NCBI GenBank assembly: GCA_964364855.1
Contig: CAYINU010000018.1
Span: forward strand, 1 to 24,372
Origin: CAYINU01 sp964364855
GTDB taxonomy: Bacteria > Margulisbacteria > Marinamargulisbacteria > CAYINU01
Reading direction: 5' to 3'
DNA: 24,372 nucleotides
Below the pieces are notes generated by a model. The model was given only the letters and a program-made list of their open reading frames with translations. It was not told where the DNA came from and searched no databases. The translations under genes and the position numbers were made by a program. Of the stretch, positions 1-6,664 are shown in pieces (position 1 is the stretch's first letter; each line of letters begins with the position of its first letter).

Positions 1-585
1 CGCATTCTGATTAAAATTGCGGCGACCTGGGAGGGTATCCGGGCGGCAGAAGTTTTGGAAAAACAAGGGATTCGCTGCAACCTCACCCTGTTATTTGGGT
101 TTGGACAGGCCACGGCTTGCGCCGATGCCGGTGTGTTTTTAATCTCTCCTTTTGTCGGGCGTATTTTAGATTGGCATCTGCAAAAAAACCCGGCTCAGGC
201 CTTTGATTCAGACACCGATCCCGGTGTGCAATCCGTCCGCCGCATCTATGCCTACTACAAAACCTATGGAGTCAAAACCGTCATCATGGGTGCCAGCTTC
301 CGCAACGTTGGTGAAATCAAGGGCTTGGCAGGGTGTGACTTATTGACGATTTCACCGTCATTGTTGGGTGAGTTGGCCAAAGACATCCAACCGCTGCCCC
401 CCGTCCTGACACCTGCCTATGCCCGAGCCCATTGCCAGGATACTCAGCGCCGACTGACCGAATCTGATTTTCGTTGGGAACTCAATGAGGACGCCATGGC
501 GATGGAAAAGTTGTCGGAAGGCATTCGTCGATTTGCTCAGGATCAAGTCAAGCTCGAGCAGTACTTGCAGTCCGTCTGGAGTTAG
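1..585 (+). CDS. tal: Transaldolase, 3' part (5' end outside window)
   Basis: The frame is open from base 1, so the gene begins upstream; 194 C-terminal residues are visible out of the roughly 315 usual for TalB-type transaldolases. The enzyme moves a dihydroxyacetone unit between sugar phosphates in the non-oxidative pentose phosphate pathway in the cytoplasm. The Schiff-base lysine lies in RILIKIAATW (codon 13-15). Other known TalB active-site positions are also present: the Asn and Thr of CNLTLLF, the Ser, Phe and Arg of LISPFVGR, and the Ser and Arg of GASFRN. Nothing suggests it is broken. Only 5 nt separate its stop from the GTG start of the next gene, which suggests cotranscription. 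Family assignment is secure from these motifs; the symbol could equally be talB. Confidence 0.95.
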   Translation, partial: RILIKIAATWEGIRAAEVLEKQGIRCNLTLLFGFGQATACADAGVFLISPFVGRILDWHLQKNPAQAFDSDTDPGVQSVRRIYAYYKTYGVKTVIMGASFRNVGEIKGLAGCDLLTISPSLLGELAKDIQPLPPVLTPAYARAHCQDTQRRLTESDFRWELNEDAMAMEKLSEGIRRFAQDQVKLEQYLQSVWS

Positions 586-590
586 TCAGA

Positions 591-1661
591 GTGCGCGCCA
601 GAGTATGGGGGTGGCTCTACCCGCGGATCCGATCCCTGATTAAACGTCTGATCTTGGAGCGTCAGCGTCGACGACATCAACCCCATGATTTTGAGAGCGT
701 GGTGGAAATTGGACAAGGACTGTACCGGCTCAGTCATGCCGTGGCCGGTCGATTGTTATATCAGTTTTCTATTCCGGCTGGCATCCATCAGTATTTATAC
801 GACCTCACATTTCCATCGCCATTGGTTATCTCGTCTTTCGAGGGTGATCTGGAAATGCTCGAGATGTGGAGCGGTATGGGAATGGGCGGCGTTATCTGCA
901 AAACCGTATTGTGGGACGAAAGGGTAGGCAATGTCCGCCCACGCCTGCTAGAGGTCGTGGTCCCGCCATATACCCAACCCGCGCTGCTCAATGCCATGGG
1001 ATTACCGGGCAAGGGCGTGCAGCGTTTTTGCATGGATTTGGCACGATCCCGATTGTTGCGCAGCGGTAAGCCGGTCGGCATTAGCATTGGCGGGACATCT
1101 GCTGCCGAATATACATCTGTCTTTGACTATGTCGAAGCGGCATTCAGCGACGTCAGTTTGCCGCTTTTTTACGAGGTAAACATCAGCTGTCCCAACACCC
1201 CCGAGGGCCAAAGTTTTTTTTACCATCCCGAATTGCTTCACCAGCTGCTGATCGACATGCGAAAAAAAAGTGACCGCGTGATCGGCGTAAAATTGTCGCC
1301 AGACCAGTCCAACGAAGACCTACTGCGGTTTGCGGACTTGGTAAAATCTATCCCGAGAACCTATTTGAATCTTGGCAATACCCAATACAAGCCGGCTTCC
1401 CAATGGCAGTTGTCCAAAGCCGATTTTCCAAAAGAGGGTGGGGGACTAAGCGGAGCGCCGCTTTTTCCGCGGACATTGGAAATGGTCACCTTTCTGTCTG
1501 GAAAAGACATCCCCCTTATGGCGACGGGCGGCATCTCCAATATCGATCAGGTCAAGGCAGTGTTGGATGCCGGTGCCACGTTGGTGGGAATGGCCACGGC
1601 TCTGGTCCAAAATCCCTACTGCGTTCCCGAAATCAACCGCAAATTATCCCGTCTCTCATAG
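591..1661 (+). CDS. pyrD: Dihydroorotate dehydrogenase-like flavoprotein (divergent PyrD)
   Basis: A 356-residue protein starting at GTG 591, with a GGAG ribosome site at 578-581. It resembles FMN-dependent dihydroorotate dehydrogenases, which oxidise dihydroorotate to orotate in pyrimidine synthesis. Visible motifs are SPLVISSF (about 76-83, FMN-barrel entry), LNAMGLPGKG (133-142), NISCPNTPEG (197-206), GVKLSPDQ, GGGLSG and the phosphate-binding ATGGIS near the C terminus. The residue at the catalytic-base position is cysteine 200, as in cytosolic class 1 enzymes; membrane class 2 enzymes have serine there. Yet about 70 N-terminal residues rich in Arg and Lys precede the barrel, more like the extension of class 2 enzymes. 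No pyrK or other pyr gene is adjacent. Its electron acceptor, and whether dihydroorotate is the true substrate, cannot be decided from the sequence. Confidence 0.82.
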   Translation: MRARVWGWLYPRIRSLIKRLILERQRRRHQPHDFESVVEIGQGLYRLSHAVAGRLLYQFSIPAGIHQYLYDLTFPSPLVISSFEGDLEMLEMWSGMGMGGVICKTVLWDERVGNVRPRLLEVVVPPYTQPALLNAMGLPGKGVQRFCMDLARSRLLRSGKPVGISIGGTSAAEYTSVFDYVEAAFSDVSLPLFYEVNISCPNTPEGQSFFYHPELLHQLLIDMRKKSDRVIGVKLSPDQSNEDLLRFADLVKSIPRTYLNLGNTQYKPASQWQLSKADFPKEGGGLSGAPLFPRTLEMVTFLSGKDIPLMATGGISNIDQVKAVLDAGATLVGMATALVQNPYCVPEINRKLSRLS

Positions 1662-1727
1662 CGATTGCAATGGGTACCTTTCGATATGCGATAAAGTTAT
1701 CATTTATATTCAGTTAAGGAGATTATG

Positions 1728-2018
1728 ATGCAACGTGTAAACTCAGGAACCCCATTACCTTTACCTTCGAGACGTTCTGCTTCGGCTCCACCACGATCCC
1801 AGTCACAACGTGAACTCGCTGACTTAAATGCGGCTCTGGGTGATTTGGCGGCCCATCGGGTGGATTCAAGAGATGATTTTACTGTCTGCGCAGTCTACCA
1901 ACCCGGCCAAGTCATGTGGGTCGATGCGAGAGTCCTACCAAAACTCAACTTCAACCCCAGCAATGTCCGTACACCGGGTGTCTTTATCGGAACCCCAAGC
2001 GATGCGGGTCCTTTGTAA
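1728..2018 (+). CDS. Small hypothetical protein, Ser/Pro/Arg-rich N terminus
   Basis: A 96-residue protein of unknown function. Two ATGs are adjacent (1725 and 1728). The strong ribosome site AAGGAG (1716-1721) is 3 nt from the first and 6 nt from the second, so the second is the better start. Residues 1-30 are rich in Ser, Pro and Arg (for example SRRSASAPPRS) and look disordered. A short Leu/Ala-rich stretch (about 30-43) could be a helix, and the C-terminal half (CAVYQPGQVMWVDARVL and on) looks compact and beta-rich. There is no signal peptide or membrane segment. It sits alone between pyrD and the polyamine operon promoter. The strong ribosome site and conventional codon use argue that it is a real gene. 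Confidence 0.6.
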   Translation: MQRVNSGTPLPLPSRRSASAPPRSQSQRELADLNAALGDLAAHRVDSRDDFTVCAVYQPGQVMWVDARVLPKLNFNPSNVRTPGVFIGTPSDAGPL

Positions 2019-2054
2019 AAATCACCACCCCATTCTTAGCTCAAAAAAAACACT

Positions 2055-2082
2055 TTAACTTTCAAAAAAAATGTCCCATAAT
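2055..2082 (+). promoter_or_regulatory. Predicted sigma-70-type promoter of the polyamine operon
   Basis: A -35 box TTAACT (2055-2060, 4 of 6 consensus bases) is followed after 16 nt by a -10 box CATAAT (2077-2082, 5 of 6). Transcription would begin near 2089 and give a leader of about 94 nt before the ATG at 2183. Prediction only. Confidence 0.5.
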
Positions 2083-2114
2083 GACCGCCTTGTTGTCATG
2101 ACCCCAGGAGAAAA

Positions 2115-2169
2115 TAAATAGTCTCAGGCAAGACAAACCAGATCGTTTAACGCAGCATGAGGCTATTTA
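2115..2169 (+). promoter_or_regulatory. Structured 5' leader of the polyamine operon
   Basis: TAAATAGTCTCA (2115-2126) pairs with TGAGGCTATTTA (2158-2169) over 12 positions, 11 of them Watson-Crick and one G-U. Inside the loop a smaller hairpin is possible: AAAC (2135-2138) with GTTT (2145-2148). The right arm ends at the start of the ribosome site AAGGGGG (2169-2175), which is 7 nt before ATG 2183. This position would let folding control ribosome access. It does not match a riboswitch class that I recognise, and there is no U-tract, so it is not an intrinsic terminator. Confidence 0.45.
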
Positions 2170-2182
2170 AGGGGGTAGATAG

Positions 2183-3358
2183 ATGAAAAGACTGTTAATC
2201 ATCGGTGCCGGGGCTGCAGGTAGCGTTGTCGCCAAAAAATGCGCCCGTGTCCGGTCCGTTTTTTCTCACATCCATGTGGCCAGCCGCACCTTGGCCAAAT
2301 GTGAAGCCCTCCGAAAAGAGTGCGATTCTCCCATCGAAATCTCCCAAGTCGACGCCGATCATGTCGACGAACTCGTCACCCTCTTTAAGCAAGTCAAGCC
2401 CGATTTGGTTGTGAATATGGCCCTGCCATATCAGGATCTACCGATTATGCACGCCTGCTTGCAAACCGGTGTGAATTATTTGGATACCGCCAACTATGAG
2501 CCGAAAGATGAAGCCAAATTCTGCTACAAATGGCAATGGGATCTGCACGACGACTTTAAAAAGAAAGGGCTTTTTGCTGTGCTAGGCTGTGGCTTTGATC
2601 CCGGTGTGACCAATGTTTTTTCCGCCTATGCCCTCAAGACCCAATTTGATCAGATTGATGACATTGACATCATTGATTGCAATGACGGTTCCCATGGCAA
2701 AGCCTTTGCCACCAACTTCAATCCCGAAATTAACATCCGCGAAGTCACCCAAGACGGCAAGTATTACGAAAATGGCCAATGGATCGAAATCCCGGCCTTG
2801 TCCATTTCCAAAGAGATTGACTACCCTGAAGTCGGCCCTCGCAAGTCTTTCCTCATTTACCACGAGGAACTGGAGTCTCTGGCCCGGCACATCCCCGGCG
2901 TTAAGAAGCTCCGTTTCTGGATGACATTTTCGGACAACTACATCACCCATTTGCGCGTCCTACAAAATGTGGGCATGACCCGCATCGACCCCATCGATTA
3001 CGAAGGCAAACAAATTGTACCCCTACAGTTTTTGAAAGCCGTTTTGCCAAACCCGGCCTCTCTTGCCGAGAATTACACCGGCAAGACTTCTATCGGCTGT
3101 CGGATTACGGGCAAAAAAAATGGACAGCAAAAATCAATTCTCATTTATAATGTGTGTCATCACGAAGATGCGAATAAGGATGTGAAGGCACAAGCTGTTT
3201 CATATACCACAGGGGTTCCCGCCGCTATCGGCGCTATTTTAATGGCTACCGGCGAATGGTCGGGGAAAGGGGTCTTTAATGTTGAGCAATTGGATCCGAT
3301 GCCCTTTATGGAAAAACTCCCTGAGTTTGGACTACCATGGCAATTAAAACAGCTGTAA
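2183..3358 (+). CDS. Carboxynorspermidine/carboxyspermidine dehydrogenase (synthase)
   Basis: A 391-residue member of the saccharopine dehydrogenase family. The N terminus carries a Rossmann dinucleotide-binding motif, IIGAGAAGSVVAKK (about 6-19), followed by ASRTLAKCE; the middle holds the family pattern LDTANYEP and GCGFDPGVTN. In the alternative polyamine pathway this enzyme condenses L-aspartate semialdehyde with putrescine or 1,3-diaminopropane, using NADPH, to form carboxyspermidine or carboxynorspermidine. The product is the substrate of the next gene, whose start lies inside this one (22-nt overlap), so the assignment is well supported by context. Start ATG 2183 follows AAGGGGG. Lysine-pathway saccharopine dehydrogenase is the alternative, but the nspC partner makes it unlikely. 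The sequence does not show which diamine is preferred. Confidence 0.9.
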   Translation: MKRLLIIGAGAAGSVVAKKCARVRSVFSHIHVASRTLAKCEALRKECDSPIEISQVDADHVDELVTLFKQVKPDLVVNMALPYQDLPIMHACLQTGVNYLDTANYEPKDEAKFCYKWQWDLHDDFKKKGLFAVLGCGFDPGVTNVFSAYALKTQFDQIDDIDIIDCNDGSHGKAFATNFNPEINIREVTQDGKYYENGQWIEIPALSISKEIDYPEVGPRKSFLIYHEELESLARHIPGVKKLRFWMTFSDNYITHLRVLQNVGMTRIDPIDYEGKQIVPLQFLKAVLPNPASLAENYTGKTSIGCRITGKKNGQQKSILIYNVCHHEDANKDVKAQAVSYTTGVPAAIGAILMATGEWSGKGVFNVEQLDPMPFMEKLPEFGLPWQLKQL

Positions 3359-4515
3359 TCCCCAAATGTGATTCGGTTGTTCGCCCACTGGAGTCAGTGG
3401 CCACTCCGTCCTACGTTTTGGATGACCGCAAGCTGATTCAAAATGCAGAGAAGCTTGCCTCCATCAAACAGCGCGCCAATTGTAAGATTCTATTGGCGTT
3501 GAAGTCCTTTTCATCCTATAGCGTGTTTCCGCTGATTTCGCCCTATCTAGACGGCGTTGCCTGTAGCTCGGTAAACGAAGCACGGTTAGGTGAAGATTAT
3601 TTCGGCAAAGAGGCGCATGTCTATTCACCGGCCTATTCTGAGGCTGAGATGCCGGCCATCGTGGCTCACGCCGATCATATGACCTTCAATTCGTTTTCGC
3701 AGTGGGAAAAATTTCGCCCTATTATCAAAGGCCTGGGCAAGCCCGTCCATTGCGGCATACGCCTAAACCCCGAATTCGCTGAAGTGGGGCATGCGTTGTA
3801 CAACCCGTGTATGCCTTACTCCCGATTTGGTGTGACAGCAGCGAAATTCCGACCCGATCTATTGGACGGCATTTCCGGCTTTCATATGCACACCCTATGT
3901 GGCAAGGGCGCTGAGGCGTTGGCCAGAACGGTAGATGTGCTGCTGGAGAAATTCGGTCGGTATTTTGGCAAAATATCTTGGCTGAACCTGGGTGGCGGTC
4001 ACACCCTGACCCAAGATCATTACAATGTCGAATTGCTCGTCAAAACCATCAACAAAATCCGCCGCCGCTTTCCGCATTTGACCATTTACCTCGAGCCCGG
4101 AGAGGCCGTAGTGTATGACGCAGGCTATCTCGTCACCACGGTACTAGATATTATCCACAACGGCATGGACATCGCCATTATCGACAGTTCCGCCACGGCC
4201 CATATGCCCGATGTACTGGAAATGCCCTACAAGCCCCATATCATCGGCGCCTCCGAGGCCTCGGTCCATCCGTACCAATATCGCATTGGCGGCGTGACAT
4301 GCTTGTCCGGTGATATCGTCGGCGATTATTCGTTTCCCGATCCCCTCAAGGTAGGACAACGCTTGATTTTCACCGACATGGCCCAGTACACCGTTGTCAA
4401 AAATACGACGTTCAACGGAATACCGCTACCCGCTATCGCTCGCCTCAAAGCTGATGATACGGTAGAAGTGGTACGGACCTTTGGGTATGACGATTTCCGG
4501 ACACGTCTTTCCTAG
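3337..4515 (+). CDS. nspC: Carboxynorspermidine/carboxyspermidine decarboxylase
   Basis: A 392-residue PLP-dependent decarboxylase of the alanine-racemase-fold (fold III) group. It removes CO2 from carboxynorspermidine or carboxyspermidine to give norspermidine or spermidine. The PLP lysine is K56 in ILLALKSF. Further family motifs are CSSVNEARLG, GFHMHTLCG, NLGGGHTLT (PLP phosphate site), LEPGEAVVYDAG and a late GGVTCLSGD holding the expected active-site cysteine. Length matches the family. The ATG at 3337 lies within the end of the dehydrogenase gene and has only a weak ribosome site, so translation is probably coupled. Together the two genes form a complete two-step route that needs no S-adenosylmethionine decarboxylase. 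Confidence 0.92.
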   Translation: MAIKTAVIPKCDSVVRPLESVATPSYVLDDRKLIQNAEKLASIKQRANCKILLALKSFSSYSVFPLISPYLDGVACSSVNEARLGEDYFGKEAHVYSPAYSEAEMPAIVAHADHMTFNSFSQWEKFRPIIKGLGKPVHCGIRLNPEFAEVGHALYNPCMPYSRFGVTAAKFRPDLLDGISGFHMHTLCGKGAEALARTVDVLLEKFGRYFGKISWLNLGGGHTLTQDHYNVELLVKTINKIRRRFPHLTIYLEPGEAVVYDAGYLVTTVLDIIHNGMDIAIIDSSATAHMPDVLEMPYKPHIIGASEASVHPYQYRIGGVTCLSGDIVGDYSFPDPLKVGQRLIFTDMAQYTVVKNTTFNGIPLPAIARLKADDTVEVVRTFGYDDFRTRLS

Positions 4516-4521
4516 ATCGCT

Positions 4522-5148
4522 ATGCCCATGCCATCCTTCGATCCTCAAGCAACCCTCAAATGGCTGACGGATCGTCTGGAAAAAGAACCACAAAACGCCA
4601 GTATTCATAACGATCTCGGGAACTTGTACGACCTGGTGCTATCCGATGAGGAGAAAGCCCGAACGCATTTTGAGAGGGCTATTTCCATTAACCCAAGTAT
4701 GGCATCGGCGCATTACAATTACGGCCGATTTCTGGCGACCAAAGACGCCGATTTCAAGTCGGCGAAGGAACACTATGAAAAAAGCCTGGCCTTGGCCCCG
4801 GACTATGCGCCTGCCCATTTTGGATTGGCCATTTTGCTCCATACCGCATTCAAGTCTCCTGAGCCGGCATTAAGACAGTACCAGGCTGCCGTGGAGGCTG
4901 ATCCGGACTTTGCAGACGCCTATTACAATATGGCCCTGCTCGAAAGCACCGAATTACAACGCTATTCAGCTGCCCGCCAACATTACGAAAAAGTTCTCAC
5001 CCTCCGCCCCAATCACGCCTTGGCCCTGTACAATCTGGCCTTGCTGATTCGCCGTCATTTTGACGACACCAAACTGGCTACCGATTACTACAAAAAAGCT
5101 ATTCAGCTCGATCCCACGCTGAAAAAAGACCGCCATGAAATCCGCTAA
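4522..5148 (+). CDS. TPR-repeat protein
   Basis: A 208-residue protein made almost wholly of about five tetratricopeptide units. Recognisable helix pairs include NDLGNLYDL, AHYNYGRFLA, AHFGLAILLH, AYYNMALLES and LYNLALLIRR, each followed by a second helix of the form ATDYYKKAIQLDP. Some units are a few residues longer than the standard 34. There is no signal peptide or membrane segment, so it is probably cytoplasmic. TPR arrays bind protein partners, but no partner can be named. It begins 6 nt after the nspC stop and its last 14 nt overlap the lipoprotein gene, so it is cotranscribed with polyamine synthesis. Function is unknown beyond the repeat class. Confidence 0.85.
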   Translation: MPMPSFDPQATLKWLTDRLEKEPQNASIHNDLGNLYDLVLSDEEKARTHFERAISINPSMASAHYNYGRFLATKDADFKSAKEHYEKSLALAPDYAPAHFGLAILLHTAFKSPEPALRQYQAAVEADPDFADAYYNMALLESTELQRYSAARQHYEKVLTLRPNHALALYNLALLIRRHFDDTKLATDYYKKAIQLDPTLKKDRHEIR

Positions 5149-5953
5149 AAACTGGGTATTGCTCTTGGTAGGCATGGCGTTAACCCTATCTGCTTGCGCA
5201 TCCTCACCTCAGGGTCGCATTTATGTGGGCATACAAAACCCCTATTTCGTTCTGAAGCCAGGCCTGCTCAAAGACTATCGTGCGGCTTATGGTGGTCAAC
5301 CCAAACTAGTCGGATGGCCTGTGGAGTGGGGGCATCCTTTCCCCACAGACGAGGTTCTAGGCTATATCGAAAACCAGGCCGTAACAGTAATAGAATGGCA
5401 TCTTCCTACCCCCGAAAATGGCTTTTCAGATCCCCTGTCTATGCTAAAAGCCGGGGACTGGGACAGCGATCTGCGCGACTGGGCAGATGGACTAAAAAAG
5501 GTTCGCTATCCGGTGATGATTTGGCTATCGGCACCTGAGCTGGGATGGAGCAGGTCTGAGTACGAGGCAGCTTTCACTTATATTGCCAATTATTTCAAGA
5601 GGGGTGCCGTATCCAATGTCTTGTGGGTGATGGAAACAAACATCACCCCGAGTCTATCGGAACTGCCAGATCACTGGGTCCTGGTTAACATCGCATCATT
5701 GGCGGAAATTCCGGAGCCCACATTTCAAAGTCATTATCCCGTTTTGCTTCGCGTGAGGAACTTGCACAAACGGGATGCCGGCCAGACTCAAAAAGAACTC
5801 GTCCGCAAGCTAAACAATCCACAAAGCAAGATTCGAGCCATTGTGTTTCAAGACCAAAATTCTTCGGTCTCGGTGCCACCAGATGGACTGGCCACACTGC
5901 TCAAAGATGCCGTTTTTGATGCAAACTTGGATGACATTCAGGAAGTAGAGTAA
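5135..5953 (+). CDS. Lipoprotein with a GH26-like (mannanase-like) domain
   Basis: A 272-residue protein with a lipoprotein signal peptide: charged start, hydrophobic core and lipobox LSAC with Cys21. The mature part resembles glycoside hydrolase family 26 and its relatives. A Trp near WPVEW, GDWDSDLRDWADGL (107-120), the strand YPVMIW, then EYEAAFTYIANYF and NVLWVMETN follow the order of the GH26 barrel. The usual acid/base segment HEMNG is replaced by APELGW; Glu135 may keep the carboxylate but the His is gone. No clear nucleophile Glu is visible later, where AIVFQDQ occupies a late strand. It may be a non-catalytic carbohydrate-binding descendant. It overlaps the TPR gene by 14 nt and ends 6 nt from a convergent gene. 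The family call is by eye and moderate. Confidence 0.6.
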   Translation: MKSAKNWVLLLVGMALTLSACASSPQGRIYVGIQNPYFVLKPGLLKDYRAAYGGQPKLVGWPVEWGHPFPTDEVLGYIENQAVTVIEWHLPTPENGFSDPLSMLKAGDWDSDLRDWADGLKKVRYPVMIWLSAPELGWSRSEYEAAFTYIANYFKRGAVSNVLWVMETNITPSLSELPDHWVLVNIASLAEIPEPTFQSHYPVLLRVRNLHKRDAGQTQKELVRKLNNPQSKIRAIVFQDQNSSVSVPPDGLATLLKDAVFDANLDDIQEVE

Positions 5954-5959
5954 CTCTTT

Positions 5960-6463
5960 TTAGTGGCATAACCCATTAGGTTGCCAATTGGTACAGGTTG
6001 TCCCATCGATCCAGACGGCATATTGCAATGTCGCACCTCCAGAGGCCTTGTCGAAAAAAATAGCACCCGAAAAGTTATCGGCCTGGTAAAATGAAGCCAT
6101 TCTGAGGCTGGAACCCGAAAAGTTGGTACCCGATAAATTGGCTTGGGCAAAATTAGCTTCATTCAATTGTGCAGATGTGAGATTCGCATTGGACAAATTA
6201 GAGTTGGGGAAAGCGGCAGCGATTAAGTATGCGCCAGAAAAATTGGCATTGGACAAGTCACAGTTTGAAAATACCACTTGATCCAAAATAAGTCCTGAAA
6301 AGTTCACATTGGAAAAGTCACAATCGATGGACCATTGGCCCGGAGCTGGAGCTGGCGGGTTTAGTACCATTCCATTCGAAAATGTACCGCAATTTTGCCC
6401 TGCCATCACGGGTAATGTAATAGCAAAAAATAGTCCTACTCTTAAAAAGAATTGGGTTTTCAT
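5960..6463 (-). CDS. Exported pentapeptide-repeat protein
   Basis: A 167-residue protein with an N-terminal signal peptide (hydrophobic residues 7-20, likely cleavage after VMA or nearby). Residues about 48-150 carry pentapeptide repeats of the form (A/S)N(L/F)xx: for example DLSNANFSGA, NLSNANLTSA and NFAQANLSGT. These fold into a right-handed beta-helix. The C terminus WIDGTTC plus a final Cys is typical of exported members, where the cysteines may form a disulphide. No function can be given; the family ranges from structural proteins to topoisomerase-protecting proteins, but the latter are cytoplasmic. ATG 6463 has no ribosome site, and a -10 box lies 6 nt upstream, so it is likely leaderless. 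Confidence 0.8.
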   Translation of the reverse strand: MKTQFFLRVGLFFAITLPVMAGQNCGTFSNGMVLNPPAPAPGQWSIDCDFSNVNFSGLILDQVVFSNCDLSNANFSGAYLIAAAFPNSNLSNANLTSAQLNEANFAQANLSGTNFSGSSLRMASFYQADNFSGAIFFDKASGGATLQYAVWIDGTTCTNWQPNGLCH

Positions 6464-6469
6464 ATTTTA

Positions 6470-6497
6470 ACTATATTAAATAATGACCGCATTACAA
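6470..6497 (-). promoter_or_regulatory. Predicted promoter giving a leaderless mRNA for the pentapeptide gene
   Basis: On the minus strand, TTGTAA (6497-6492) is followed after 16 nt by TATAGT (6475-6470, 5 of 6 consensus). Only 6 nt separate the -10 box from ATG 6463, so transcription should start at or next to the A of the start codon. No Shine-Dalgarno sequence can fit in that space. Confidence 0.5.
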
Positions 6498-6652
6498 AAT
6501 AATCTTGTAAAAATACCTATAATTTAACATAATGTATATTATGCGACATCAAATTGCGATGGATATGCCGCCTCTCACATGTTAGACATATGGATAAAAT
6601 AACCGTCTAAAATAGCGGATTATGTGTTATTATATCCCCATAAAAGTACAAA
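6498..6652. other. AT-rich divergent intergenic region
   Basis: This spacer is clearly richer in A+T than the flanking genes and separates divergent transcription units. It holds a perfect 6-bp inverted repeat, TTAGAC (6582-6587) and GTCTAA (6605-6610), 17 nt apart, which could be an operator. Several possible -10 hexamers for the ATPase gene exist near 6625-6645, but none has a convincing -35 partner. No RNA gene or ORF was recognised. Confidence 0.4.
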
Positions 6653-6664
6653 TTGGAGTTTGAG

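Noticed and set aside
5947..5961. Mini-terminator AGAG-TAA-CTCT plus a T run between the convergent lipoprotein and pentapeptide genes.
   Set aside because: The stem is only 4 bp of weak pairs, so an intrinsic terminator cannot be claimed.
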